Assembly: GCF_006439015.1 (NCBI RefSeq)
Contig: NZ_RCZG01000010.1
Location: 143,831-207,830 of the forward strand
DNA: 64,000 nt
Direction: 5' to 3'
Source: Mycolicibacterium hodleri
Lineage (GTDB): Bacteria; Actinomycetota; Actinomycetes; Mycobacteriales; Mycobacteriaceae
Both the position numbers and the translations under genes were made by a program. Shown here one piece after another: positions 33,887 to 42,315 of the stretch. The notes beneath the pieces were generated by a model, which saw only the letters and a list, made by a program, of their open reading frames with translations, had not been told where the DNA came from and made no database searches. Each line of letters begins with the position of its first letter. The stretch's first letter is position 1.

Positions 33887-34183
33887 CTACGAGTGATTCG
33901 GGCAGTTCACGTCCAACGTTGCGACGTTCAATCGGCTGGGATCTCGCAGCGCGCCGTCGTCCTCCGTTCCCCGCAAGCCGCTGACGCCGAGCACGGTGCA
34001 CTGCGACAGCGGGACACTGATGGTCTGGTTGATCCGCACCGTGTAGCCCTCCGTCTCGAGCGCACGGACCGCGGCGTCGGCCGGTCCACCAGTCAATGGA
34101 ATCGCCGACGCGGTCGCCGACAGCCCCAGGCTCCCCGCAGCGAGAGCACCGATGGCAGCGGCGGTGATGGCGATCTTCTTCAT
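33887..34183 (-). CDS. Small secreted protein with signal peptide
   Basis: Exported protein of 98 residues. The signal peptide MKKIAITAAAIGALAAGSLG ends near ATASA (about residue 27). The mature part is about 70 residues and has two Cys that could form a disulphide (SQCTVLG and VNCPNHS). This resembles a family of small mycobacterial secreted proteins of unknown function that I cannot name. AGGAGA lies 6 bases before the ATG. It is divergent from the next lipoprotein gene and shows no KstR box. Confidence 0.82.
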   Translation of the reverse strand: MKKIAITAAAIGALAAGSLGLSATASAIPLTGGPADAAVRALETEGYTVRINQTISVPLSQCTVLGVSGLRGTEDDGALRDPSRLNVATLDVNCPNHS

Positions 34184-34391
34184 GGTCTTCTCCTAGGCTC
34201 AGGCCCGGCTGGGCCGATCTTGTTCGTGCGCATCACCCTGCCGTGGTGAGGGACGTGGAGCTTGGAGAGAGCGTGAAGATCTCGGGGAGTTTCGCGGTGG
34301 CGCGTGCAGTTTTGCGGCCCGTTCGGCCGACCACGTACCGTGGGACGTACTTCGCCTTACCGCTTCGATTCAGATGACTCTTCGATAACCA

Positions 34392-35027
34392 TTGCCTCAA
34401 TCACCCTTGCCCCGAAACCGCCTCGCCGTACTCGCAACGCTGATAGTCCTTGCCATGACCGGCTGCTCACCGTCCGACGGTGACACCGTGCAAAGGTCGA
34501 CGCCGGCCGCGTCGAGGCTCACGACCGTCCCCTTCGCACCGTCGACCACCTCGAAGACCCCCGCGGACACCGACTACCTCGGCATGCTGATCTCCGCTTC
34601 CGACCTCACCGACGCGGATGACACGTTCACCGAGCAGTCGAGCGAGTCCCAACCCAATGGCAGCCCCGGAGCCAGCGCCTTCTTCGTGAATGGCGAAGAC
34701 AATCGCGCGATCGTCGATACGTTCGTGATCTATGCCGACGCGGCCACTGCCACCGCCACCTTGAAAGAGGCCGTCGCAACCCTCCCCACGCTGGTAAAGG
34801 GTGGAACTCCGACCGCGCTGGCGGTGGGTACCGATGGGGTGATGATCTCCGGCACCTACCCGAACCAGGACAAGGCAGTCACTCTGGTGTTCTTCACCGA
34901 GGGCACGGCATTGGTCCGGTTGGAGTTCCAGAGTGCGACCGGCGACGCGACCACCGATCAGTTCGTCACCAGCGTCGCCAAGATGCAGCAGATCGCCCTT
35001 CGCGTCGGGCTCGCAAGGCCTCGATAG
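34392..35027 (+). CDS. Putative secreted lipoprotein
   Basis: Protein of 211 residues with an N-terminal hydrophobic segment and lipobox MTGC (about residues 22-25), a Thr/Ser-rich linker, and a globular C-terminal domain of about 150 residues (LISASDLTDADDTF, VTLVFFTEGTALVRLEFQ). I do not recognise the family. The start is uncertain: a TTG is used here without a clear ribosome site, and a second TTG five codons downstream is equally possible. It ends 3 bp before the convergent carbonic anhydrase gene. Confidence 0.72.
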   Translation: MPQSPLPRNRLAVLATLIVLAMTGCSPSDGDTVQRSTPAASRLTTVPFAPSTTSKTPADTDYLGMLISASDLTDADDTFTEQSSESQPNGSPGASAFFVNGEDNRAIVDTFVIYADAATATATLKEAVATLPTLVKGGTPTALAVGTDGVMISGTYPNQDKAVTLVFFTEGTALVRLEFQSATGDATTDQFVTSVAKMQQIALRVGLARPR

Positions 35028-35030
35028 CTG

Positions 35031-35561
35031 CTAATCGACGATCGGTTGGAGCCCGTCGAGGTATCGGCGCGCGAGGTCTTGATAGGCACCGGGGTTCGCG
35101 TTAACCCACATCTCCGCGCCAGTGCCGGCGATCGGGCCGCGCACCTTGGCGGGGGCTCCTGTGACGAACACCTCGTCGGGGATCTTGGTGCCGCCCGTTA
35201 CCAGCGAATGGGCCGCCACCAGGCTGCGTCGACCGATGACGGCACCGTCGAGCACCGTGGCGTGGTTGGCGATGACTGCCTCGCTACCGACGTGCACGCC
35301 GTGGATGACGCAGCCGTGGGCGACGGTTGCGCCGGGGCCGATGTCTACCGGGATTCCCGGCGGAGCATGCAGCACGCAGCAGTCCTGCACGTTTGCACCC
35401 TCGCGGACGATGATGGGAGCGAAGTCGGCTCGAAGAACGGCATTGAACCAGACCGATGCACCAGCCTCGACGTGCACGTCTCCGATCAAGGTGGCGGTCG
35501 GGGCGATGAAGGCTCCAGCGTCGACGACAGGCGACCGACCCTCGAATGCATACAACGGCAT
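35031..35561 (-). CDS. Gamma-class carbonic anhydrase-like protein (Rv3525c homologue)
   Basis: Left-handed beta-helix (hexapeptide repeat) protein, 176 residues, matching Rv3525c. The metal-binding histidine set of gamma-carbonic anhydrases is present at about His65, His82 and His87 (CVLHAPPG, VAHGCVIHGV). Carbonic anhydrase activity is plausible but many family members lack it. It is divergent from kshA with a KstR box 56 bp from its start, so it is probably in the sterol regulon. Confidence 0.87.
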   Translation of the reverse strand: MPLYAFEGRSPVVDAGAFIAPTATLIGDVHVEAGASVWFNAVLRADFAPIIVREGANVQDCCVLHAPPGIPVDIGPGATVAHGCVIHGVHVGSEAVIANHATVLDGAVIGRRSLVAAHSLVTGGTKIPDEVFVTGAPAKVRGPIAGTGAEMWVNANPGAYQDLARRYLDGLQPIVD

Positions 35562-35616
35562 CGTCTACGTATACCGCAGGTAGGTGCGATCGCATTGCGC
35601 GCCAGGTGAGGAAAAC

Positions 35617-35630
35617 TGTAACGTGTTCTA
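35617..35630. promoter_or_regulatory. KstR operator between the Rv3525c homologue and kshA
   Basis: TGTAACGTGTTCTA is an exact match, 56 bp from the carbonic anhydrase start and 31 bp from the kshA start. Confidence 0.9.
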
Positions 35631-35661
35631 GTTAGAGAGTAATCAAACGGGGAGGCCCACC

Positions 35662-36819
35662 GTGAGTACCGAAACCGCAACCGTTCGCGAGATCGACACC
35701 GGAGCGCTGCCAGACCGCTTTGCGCGGGGCTGGCACTGCCTTGGACCGGTCGCGAACTTCGACGACGGCAAGCCACATTCCGTCGAGATCTTCGGCACCA
35801 AGCTGGTGGTCTTCGCCGACTCGCAGGGCGAGGTGAAGATCCTCGACGGGTACTGCAGGCACATGGGCGGCGACCTGTCACAGGGCACCGTCAAGGGCGA
35901 CGAGGTCGCCTGCCCGTTCCACGACTGGCGATGGGGCGGCGACGGTAAGTGCAAGCTGGTGCCCTACGCCAAGCGCACACCACGGTTGGCTCGTACCAGG
36001 GCGTGGACGACGGACGTCCGCAGTGGGCTGCTGTACGTCTGGCACGACCACGAGGGCAACCCGCCCCCGCCCGAGCTCCGCATTCCGGAACTTTCCGAGT
36101 ACGCCAGCGACGAGTGGACCGAATGGCGCTGGAACTCGATCCTCATCGAGGGTGCCAACTGCCGCGAAATCATCGACAACGTCACCGACATGGCGCACTT
36201 CTTCTACATCCACTTCGGCCTGCCCACCTACTTCAAGAACGTCTTCGAGGGTCACGTCGCGTCGCAGTACCTGCACAACATCGGAAGGCCGGACGTCAAC
36301 GACCTTGGGACGGCTTACGGGGAGGCGCACCTCGATTCGGAGGCGTCGTACTTCGGCCCCTCATTCATGATCAACTGGCTGCACAACAACTACGGCGGGT
36401 TCAAGGCCGAGTCGATCCTGATCAACTGCCACTATCCCGTGACGCAGGATTCGTTCGTCCTGCAGTGGGGTGTCATGGTCGAAAAGCCCAAGGGCATGGA
36501 CGACGAGATGACTGAGAAGCTGTCGACGGCGTTCACCGAGGGCGTCAGCAAGGGCTTCCTCCAGGACGTCGAAATCTGGAAGCACAAGACCCGCATCGAC
36601 AATCCACTCCTCGTCGAGGAAGACGGCGCGGTCTACCAGATGCGCCGTTGGTACCAGCAGTTCTACGTCGACCTCGCCGACGTCACACCAGACATGACCG
36701 ACCGGTTCGAGATCGAGGTCGACACCACCGCCGCCAACGAGAAGTGGCATGTCGAGGTCGAAGAGAACCTGCGCAAGCGCGCCACGGAATCTCAAGGACA
36801 GCCGACCGAGGTTTCTTGA
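35662..36819 (+). CDS. kshA: 3-ketosteroid 9-alpha-hydroxylase oxygenase KshA
   Basis: Rieske non-haem iron oxygenase that hydroxylates C9 of androstadienedione-type steroids, which with KstD opens ring B; 385 residues (Rv3526 type). Rieske ligands: Cys65 and His67 (YCRHMGG), Cys84 and His87 (CPFHDW). The mononuclear iron site is in DNVTDMAHFFYIHFG (Asp176, His179, His184). The start is a GTG with GGGGAGG upstream. The reductase KshB is not in this window. The next gene overlaps its stop (TGATG). Confidence 0.95.
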   Translation: MSTETATVREIDTGALPDRFARGWHCLGPVANFDDGKPHSVEIFGTKLVVFADSQGEVKILDGYCRHMGGDLSQGTVKGDEVACPFHDWRWGGDGKCKLVPYAKRTPRLARTRAWTTDVRSGLLYVWHDHEGNPPPPELRIPELSEYASDEWTEWRWNSILIEGANCREIIDNVTDMAHFFYIHFGLPTYFKNVFEGHVASQYLHNIGRPDVNDLGTAYGEAHLDSEASYFGPSFMINWLHNNYGGFKAESILINCHYPVTQDSFVLQWGVMVEKPKGMDDEMTEKLSTAFTEGVSKGFLQDVEIWKHKTRIDNPLLVEEDGAVYQMRRWYQQFYVDLADVTPDMTDRFEIEVDTTAANEKWHVEVEENLRKRATESQGQPTEVS

Positions 36820-37265
36820 TGACCGCGCCGGATGCCGACCGGCTGGCGCGCTCGATGCTGGCCCTGCTCGGTCACGAGGACGACGAACACCCCACCGGCA
36901 ATCGGCAGACGAGCGGAACCTGGTCGAAGGCACCGGATTTCGCCACCGACCCCGAGCGTGCCGCGGCCGTGCGGGAGGCCTCCGCGCGCGACCGGGAGCG
37001 CTATCTGAACTCCGGCCTAACGCCCGTCGACTGTAGGTTCTGCCACGTCACGGTCGCCGTCAAGAAACTCGGCGCAGGACACACCGCGGTGCAATGGAGT
37101 TCAGAGGCCACCCTGCGCTGCGCGACGTTCGCCGAGGTGCGTGCCAACGGCGGTGACAGCAGTCGAAGTCGATCCTGCCCCAAGCTGTCCGACAGCATCA
37201 AGCATGCCGTCGCGGAGGGCTGCCTCGAAGAGGAGTCGACGGCGCCCTCCCCTGGCGACGGTTAA
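36819..37265 (+). CDS. Conserved protein, Rv3527 homologue
   Basis: Protein of 148 residues overlapping the kshA stop by 1 bp, so co-transcribed with it. It aligns with Rv3527 by position and length. A CRFCHV motif (about residues 72-77) and additional Cys (LRCATF, RSCPKL, EGCLEE) could bind metal, but no established function is known to me. Possibly an accessory factor for KshA; this is inference from coupling only. Confidence 0.85.
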   Translation: MTAPDADRLARSMLALLGHEDDEHPTGNRQTSGTWSKAPDFATDPERAAAVREASARDRERYLNSGLTPVDCRFCHVTVAVKKLGAGHTAVQWSSEATLRCATFAEVRANGGDSSRSRSCPKLSDSIKHAVAEGCLEEESTAPSPGDG

Positions 37266-37270
37266 CGGGG

Positions 37271-38410
37271 TCACAGACCCTTGAAGCGCTCCTTGACCTG
37301 ATCGTCGGTCAGTCCATAGTCCGCAAGTGAGTAGGTGTGCTTCGGCGCCCTCGGTCCCCGTTGACTCTCCGCGTGCATCGTCGTCATGGATTCTCTTGCA
37401 GCGTCGGTGAAGTCGATGCCGAACCGACCATAGATCTTCGCCACGACCGAGATCGGATCCTCGACCAACTCCGAGTAGTCGAGATCGTAGAACTGGGCCG
37501 GGTCGTGCTTGGCACGTTCGACATCGAACGACTCCAGGCCTCGCGACCAGGTCTCCAGCGAGTCCTGCCCAATCACGTCGCCGGAGAACACGTTCGACCA
37601 GCCCTCGGTGGTGTGCTGCGCCAGTGAGCACATCGACGCCATGATGGTCTCGGCGGGACGGTGACACTGCACGATCAGCGCGTCGGGATAGGTGGCGAAC
37701 AGCGCATCGAGTGCGAATAGGTGGCTCGGGTTCTTGAGCACCCAGCGCTTCTCGGCGTCATTGAGCCCGATCAGCTGCAGGTTCTTGCGATGGCGCTGAT
37801 AGGGCTTCGTCCAGTCCTGCTGCGACAACCACCGCGAGTAAGTGGGCAGATGCGCCAAGGTCTCGTAGGAGACAGAGTGCAGCGACTGCCGCAGCAACTG
37901 CCAACACTCCTCCACCTCGTCTGCGGTCATGTAGTGCAGCCCGGTGTAGTCGGGGTTCTCCTCGTGGGCCTTGCTGAACTGGGCGTCGATCTGCTGGAAC
38001 ACCGGATTCTGTGACCAGGTTTCGCGCGGTGGACGCGGTTGCGGAAATTCGGCCAGCCAGAGCTCGAGGCCCTGGTGCCGCGGATCCGCGGTCAGTAGAC
38101 GGTGGATGGCGGTGGTGCCCGTTCGCGGTAGACCGGTCACGAATATCGGCCGCTCGATCATCACGTCGGCGTGCTGCGGGTACTGCTTGAACGCGGCCTC
38201 CGACACCAACCGGGCCACCAGGGCATTTCGTACGAAGAACCGCTGTATCTTGCTGCCGAGTTCGGTGAGGTTGGCATCGCGGCGAAACGACTCGAGCAAC
38301 ACTCCCAGCGCCTCGAGGTAGTCATCGTCATCGACACCGAAATCATCCAAACCGCAGGCTTTCACGGCCGACGCATGAAGGTCGTCGACAGTGCCCACAT
38401 CGGTGCGCAT
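37271..38410 (-). CDS. Sulfotransferase-family protein (Rv3529c homologue)
   Basis: Protein of 379 residues with the PAPS 5'-phosphosulfate loop RPIFVTGLPRTGTTAIHRLL (about residues 86-105) and the 3'-phosphate region CHRPAETIMASMCSL, as in cytosolic-type sulfotransferases. It matches Rv3529c. The acceptor is unknown; a steroid or lipid acceptor is suggested by the company it keeps. Its ATG overlaps the stop of the upstream SDR gene, so it is the third gene of the Rv3531c-Rv3530c-Rv3529c unit. Confidence 0.87.
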   Translation of the reverse strand: MRTDVGTVDDLHASAVKACGLDDFGVDDDDYLEALGVLLESFRRDANLTELGSKIQRFFVRNALVARLVSEAAFKQYPQHADVMIERPIFVTGLPRTGTTAIHRLLTADPRHQGLELWLAEFPQPRPPRETWSQNPVFQQIDAQFSKAHEENPDYTGLHYMTADEVEECWQLLRQSLHSVSYETLAHLPTYSRWLSQQDWTKPYQRHRKNLQLIGLNDAEKRWVLKNPSHLFALDALFATYPDALIVQCHRPAETIMASMCSLAQHTTEGWSNVFSGDVIGQDSLETWSRGLESFDVERAKHDPAQFYDLDYSELVEDPISVVAKIYGRFGIDFTDAARESMTTMHAESQRGPRAPKHTYSLADYGLTDDQVKERFKGL

Positions 38411-39192
38411 CAGGCCTTGTACTCCCCGCAGTTCACGTCGAGGGCCTGTCCCGTGATGCCACTCGACAGGTCGCTGGCCATGAACAGGATGGCCGAAGCC
38501 ACCTCGTCTTCGGTCGGCAAGCGCTTGAGGTCGGAGTTCACGGCAGCCGCCTTGTAGATATCGTCGACCGAGGTGCCGTACTTGCCAGCTTGGTGTTCGA
38601 AGTAGCCCTTCAGGGTGCCACCCCAGATATAGCCGGGCAGAACGGAATTCACCCTGATGTTCTGTTCGCCGAGCTCGGTGGCCAGCGACTGTGACATGGC
38701 AAGCAGTGCCGACTTGGCCATCTTGTAGGCACCGTACTTGGCCTGCGAGTGGCGTACCACCATCGAGTTGACGTTCACGATCGAGCCGCCCGACTCTGCG
38801 AGCGCAGGGGTGAAGCCCTGGATCATCCGGAGCGCGCCGAACACCGTCAGCTCGATCGCATCCCGCATATGCTCGAAGGTGGTGTCGGCCAGCGGCCTCA
38901 TCGACGGCACCCGGAAGGCGTTGTTGATCAGGACGTCCACCCGGCCGTAGGCCTTGAGTGACTCCTCGACGAGATGACTCACCTGCGCCTCGTCGGTGAT
39001 GTCGGTTCCCACCGACACCGCGCGCCGGCCGAGGTCGGTGATCTGCTTGGCGACGTCCTCCAGGCGTTCGACGGTGCGTGCCGCGAGTATCAGATCGGCG
39101 CCCTGCTCAGCGCATCGCCGCGCGAGTGTGGTGCCCAGTGCGGGACCGACACCGCTGATCACGACGACCTTGTCTTGAAGAAGTCCGGCCAT
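38410..39192 (-). CDS. Short-chain dehydrogenase (Rv3530c homologue)
   Basis: SDR of 260 residues: GVGPALGTTLARR (about residues 15-27, cofactor loop), NNAFRVPS (about 90-97), catalytic YGAYKMAKSALL, and C-terminal GQALDVNCGEY. The cofactor loop and NNAF deviate from the classical TGxxxGxG and NNAG. Coupled to the sulfotransferase by a 1-bp overlap and 3 bp downstream of the Rv3531c homologue. A hydroxysteroid or hydroxyacyl-CoA substrate is inferred from the operon. Confidence 0.87.
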   Translation of the reverse strand: MAGLLQDKVVVISGVGPALGTTLARRCAEQGADLILAARTVERLEDVAKQITDLGRRAVSVGTDITDEAQVSHLVEESLKAYGRVDVLINNAFRVPSMRPLADTTFEHMRDAIELTVFGALRMIQGFTPALAESGGSIVNVNSMVVRHSQAKYGAYKMAKSALLAMSQSLATELGEQNIRVNSVLPGYIWGGTLKGYFEHQAGKYGTSVDDIYKAAAVNSDLKRLPTEDEVASAILFMASDLSSGITGQALDVNCGEYKA

Positions 39193-39195
39193 CTG

Positions 39196-40323
39196 CTAAC
39201 CCACCATTCTTTCGCCAATCTGCTTCTGGCGGAGCGCAATCCGCGCCCGCCAGTCATCCTCGGAGATCTTGTTGGACTCGTAGTGCGGCAGTGCGGTCGC
39301 CACCTCGTCGAGGGCCACCAGTTCCACCGTCGGTCCGTCGGCCTCCGTCAGCTGACGGGACACCCGCTGCCAGCGAAACTGCAGATAGCCCTTGCGGTGA
39401 CCGAGCGTCTCCACCCAGTTGGTCACACCAGGATTGCCGTCGGCGACGACGATGCGAATCTTTCCGTCCGGATCCACCTGCGCCTGAGTGCCATTGAGTG
39501 AGGTCTGATGGTTGATGTAGTCCAGCGAGATGTACCAGAGGCTGCCGAGCTGGAAGCCGAGATACGGCGCATCGGTGACGGGCAGCGTGATGATCAGCGC
39601 TTGGTCCTCGGCGAGGCCGAACTGACCGGCCGACGAGTACTGCGTCGCAAGCCCTCCCGGCGTCAGCCGCGGCGAGACCATCGTGTTCACCGGGTTGTCC
39701 GTGTAGAACCACTGCGGGAACTGCAGCCAGGTCTTGACCCGCTGAACCAGTTGCTTGCCCGCCACGACGTAACGCTTCTCGACCAGTTCCTTGGTCAGCG
39801 GTGGCGGCGCGGTGCCGTCGGTGTCAGTGCGCGCGATGGCGAAGGTGCCACGCTGGGCAGACCAGTCGTTGTAGACCTCGCGGATCACCAACTGCGCAGG
39901 CGTGGTCGGCGTGAACCGCCATTCGAACGTGCCGTCGCTCGCGATGTCGAGCTTGCGGTCGTCGAACGCCGTCTCGCTGTCCGGCACGTTGTCGTCGGTG
40001 TACTCGCCGCCCAGCAGTTGGAAGCTGACGTCGGTGGTGCTGCCGCGCCTACCGGTGACGACGTACTCGTGGCCGGGCTGCACGCGGGTGCCGAAATACA
40101 TGGTGTCGGGGTTGTCGAGACCCATCTTGGTGAACGGACCGGTGCCGCTGTGCAGGAACGGGTGGTCCCGATCGTAGTCGAACGCGACGTGGGTGCATCC
40201 CGAGATGCAGCCTGCGAGGTATTGCAGGCCCTCGAGCAGGTCGGCCTCGGACTCGATGAAAGGTGCCGCAGCGACCAGACTCTCGGCTTCGGCGATGGCG
40301 TCAGCCAACGGTTGTGAGTACAT
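39196..40323 (-). CDS. Conserved protein, Rv3531c homologue
   Basis: Protein of 375 residues recognised as the Rv3531c homologue by position and length. The sequence is rich in beta-strand-like segments and Trp/Tyr (RVKTWLQFPQWFYTDNPVNTM, APYLGFQLGSLWYISLDY), resembling the DUF1214-type proteins. No signal peptide or catalytic motif is evident. First gene of the three-gene minus-strand operon. Its upstream region holds a 16-bp perfect palindrome (40 bp away) and a KstR box (83 bp away). Confidence 0.82.
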   Translation of the reverse strand: MYSQPLADAIAEAESLVAAAPFIESEADLLEGLQYLAGCISGCTHVAFDYDRDHPFLHSGTGPFTKMGLDNPDTMYFGTRVQPGHEYVVTGRRGSTTDVSFQLLGGEYTDDNVPDSETAFDDRKLDIASDGTFEWRFTPTTPAQLVIREVYNDWSAQRGTFAIARTDTDGTAPPPLTKELVEKRYVVAGKQLVQRVKTWLQFPQWFYTDNPVNTMVSPRLTPGGLATQYSSAGQFGLAEDQALIITLPVTDAPYLGFQLGSLWYISLDYINHQTSLNGTQAQVDPDGKIRIVVADGNPGVTNWVETLGHRKGYLQFRWQRVSRQLTEADGPTVELVALDEVATALPHYESNKISEDDWRARIALRQKQIGERMVG

Positions 40324-40362
40324 ACGGATGAAGGCCTCCCGGTGATAGACCCCGCTTAGGCT

Positions 40363-40378
40363 GGTCCAATATTGGACC
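40363..40378. promoter_or_regulatory. Perfect 16-bp palindrome, candidate IclR operator
   Basis: GGTCCAATATTGGACC is identical to its own reverse complement. It sits in the divergent region between the Rv3531c homologue and the IclR regulator gene. IclR proteins bind palindromes of about this length, so autoregulation and control of the minus-strand operon are plausible. Confidence 0.6.
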
Positions 40379-40405
40379 GTACTGGTAGATTCCTCGACCT
40401 GAGAC

Positions 40406-40419
40406 TAGAACGCGTTCTA
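40406..40419. promoter_or_regulatory. KstR operator upstream of the IclR gene
   Basis: TAGAACGCGTTCTA is a perfect palindrome and exact consensus match. It is 35 bp upstream of the IclR start and 27 bp from the 16-bp palindrome, so the region appears to take input from two regulators. Confidence 0.9.
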
Positions 40420-40454
40420 GTTCGAGTCAATGTGCCTCGAAGGGCGGGTGCGGC

Positions 40455-41444
40455 ATGACGGACCGGTCCTCCCCGCCGACGTCGCGCGTCGTCTCGATCC
40501 TCGACTTCCTGGCTCGGCATCCCCACGACCGCTTCGGCCTGTCGGAGCTGGCGCGTCGACTCGAGCTGAGCAAGCCGACGTGTCTCGGCATCCTGACCAC
40601 CTTGACGGAGTCCGACTACCTGATCCGCGACGCTGCAGACAAGACCTATCGCCTGGGTCCGCGGCTCATCTCGCTCGGGCACATCGCTCAGGAGTCGATG
40701 CGGGTCAACCCTGCGGCACGCGAGGTCCTCCGCCGGCTCTCGACGACATTCGACACCACCGCCGCACTGTCGGCCGTGGTCGACGATCGCATCACGCTGC
40801 TCGACGTGGTCGGCCCGCCGAGCGTCGACGTCGGGGTCACGGAGGGCAGGAGCGGAGCGACCCGGGGAGTCGTAAGAGCGGGCAGGAGCACAGCGACCCG
40901 GGACACCGTAAGAGCGGGCCAGAGCTATCCGTTCGCCCCGCCGGTGGGGTTGATGTTCGTGCTGTGGGACGACGCGGCGTTGCGAGATTGGCTGGCCAAG
41001 GAGCCGACCATTCCCCTGCGCACCGACTCCGAGCGTCTCGATCGAGTGGTGGCGGAATGCCGCAGCGCGGGATACCTCGTCGAGCGACTGACCCCCGGCG
41101 GGCGTCGGCTCTACGCGATGATGGCGGGCATGTCCAGCACCCTGCCGCAGGAGCTGCGGGCACTGCTCGGCGAGTTGATCTCCGACGTCGGCGAGCGAGT
41201 CTATCTGCGCGGCGAGGACGCAGCACGGCCGGCGAGATCCAAGAAACGCCATGACATCAGCGTCATCTCCGCCCCCGTATTCGATCACCACCGGCGTCAG
41301 GCGATGGTGGTGTCGCTGCAGATCGGACGCGCGCTCACCGATAGCGAGATCCTCAGGCGGGCAAAGGGTCTGATGGCAACTGCTGACACCCTGACCGCCC
41401 TCCTGGGTGGCGCGAGGCCCGATCAGCCCACCGTCACCAGCTAG
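40455..41444 (+). CDS. IclR-family transcriptional regulator with a repeat insertion
   Basis: IclR-type regulator, 329 residues. The N-terminal winged helix (about residues 9-70, SRVVSILDFLARHPHDRFGL, LELSKPTCLGIL) is followed by an IclR ligand-binding domain (about 80-320). It is longer than the usual 250-270 residues of the family. A 24-residue segment (131-154) is two 12-residue units, GRSGATRGVVRA and GRSTATRDTVRA, followed by GQSYPFAPPVG where the domain resumes. It is divergent from the Rv3531c homologue and convergent with the permease. The KstR box upstream suggests sterol control; the ligand may be a sterol-derived acid. Confidence 0.86.
   Translation: MTDRSSPPTSRVVSILDFLARHPHDRFGLSELARRLELSKPTCLGILTTLTESDYLIRDAADKTYRLGPRLISLGHIAQESMRVNPAAREVLRRLSTTFDTTAALSAVVDDRITLLDVVGPPSVDVGVTEGRSGATRGVVRAGRSTATRDTVRAGQSYPFAPPVGLMFVLWDDAALRDWLAKEPTIPLRTDSERLDRVVAECRSAGYLVERLTPGGRRLYAMMAGMSSTLPQELRALLGELISDVGERVYLRGEDAARPARSKKRHDISVISAPVFDHHRRQAMVVSLQIGRALTDSEILRRAKGLMATADTLTALLGGARPDQPTVTS
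40844..40925 (+). repeat. 36-bp tandem repeat (2.3 units) inside the IclR gene
   Basis: Units at 40844-40879 and 40880-40915 are identical at 30 of 36 positions; a partial third unit runs to 40925. The length is a multiple of three, so the reading frame is kept. The core GAGCGGAGCGACCCGGG is similar to GC-rich elements near start codons at 31605-31631 and 44405-44425. Confidence 0.85.
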
Positions 41445-41455
41445 TCCGGCAGCCC

Positions 41456-42133
41456 TCAACCCCGCGACGTGGGGAATACCCTGAGCACCGTGCGGCCCCA
41501 TGTCGCGTTGACGACGCCAGCCGCGGAGGCGTACCAGGCGAAGGCCGCGACGAGCAGCCCCAGGTATCCGCCTGCCTGCAGGACGGCAGCCGTTTCGGTG
41601 AACTCCCCAAGGGTGAGGAGGGCGAACGTGACCAGAAGCGTGCTGAAGATCGCGATCAACGCAAGGTTCGTCTTGAGCGACGCCACCGTCATGTAAGCGG
41701 TGAAGATCGTCCACATCAATAGGAAGATTCCGGTCGCAGTATGCACGTCGGCTGGCGGCAGCGTCGCCGCGATGTAGTGCGCGTAGAAGTAGTACGAGAT
41801 CCAGAACGCGCCGTACGAGGTGAACGCCACCGCGCCAAAGGTGTTGGCATTTCGGAACTCCCACATACCCGCCAGAAGCTGGGCCAACCCGCCGTAGAGC
41901 AGAGCGAGCGGCAGCACGACGGCGACCAGGGCGTGGTCGGCTAGCCCGGCGTTGAACAAGCTGAGCACGAAGGTGGTCCCGGCGAACGCGGCCAGTCCAA
42001 GCGGCGCCGGATCGGCGATGGGCACGCCCTGGTCACGCGAGGGAAGCACCAGGGCTGTCACCCTGGCGCCGATCGGGCCGTCCTCGCCGGGGGACTCGTT
42101 CTGGTAGGTGTTCGGTTCAACGGTCGCGGTCAT
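41456..42133 (-). CDS. GPR1/FUN34/YaaH (SatP)-type acetate/succinate permease
   Basis: Membrane protein of 225 residues with six hydrophobic segments and the family signature ADPAPLGLAAFA (about residues 41-52, usually NPAPLGL). Members transport acetate, succinate or related short acids and ammonium. The open frame begins four codons upstream, but GGAGG lies within those codons, 5 bases before the second of two adjacent ATGs, so translation most likely starts at MTATVEPN. It is convergent with IclR, ending 12 bp from it. A role in moving short acids from sterol breakdown is inference. Confidence 0.88.
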   Translation of the reverse strand: MTATVEPNTYQNESPGEDGPIGARVTALVLPSRDQGVPIADPAPLGLAAFAGTTFVLSLFNAGLADHALVAVVLPLALLYGGLAQLLAGMWEFRNANTFGAVAFTSYGAFWISYYFYAHYIAATLPPADVHTATGIFLLMWTIFTAYMTVASLKTNLALIAIFSTLLVTFALLTLGEFTETAAVLQAGGYLGLLVAAFAWYASAAGVVNATWGRTVLRVFPTSRG

Positions 42134-42315
42134 CATCGCCTCCATGGAAAGTGGTCAGCAGTTGATCGGTCCTCACCAGATCACCGGCCTTCATTGGCGC
42201 GAGCGAAGGAGTTCGAAGTCCGGACACTTCCAGGCGCGCTCAAACGACCACCGTCACACGACCGCCGCGCGATGAGATAGAGGACAAAGCACTCGATCGG
42301 CACCGGGTGCCATTT

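Noticed and set aside
40844..40915. Possible CRISPR-like repeat
   Set aside because: The units are directly adjacent without spacers, are in frame within a gene and number only about two; it is a coding tandem repeat.
40356..41864. 502-codon minus-strand ORF across the IclR and permease genes
   Set aside because: It crosses the KstR box, the palindrome and two genes with strong family motifs; it is a frame shadow.
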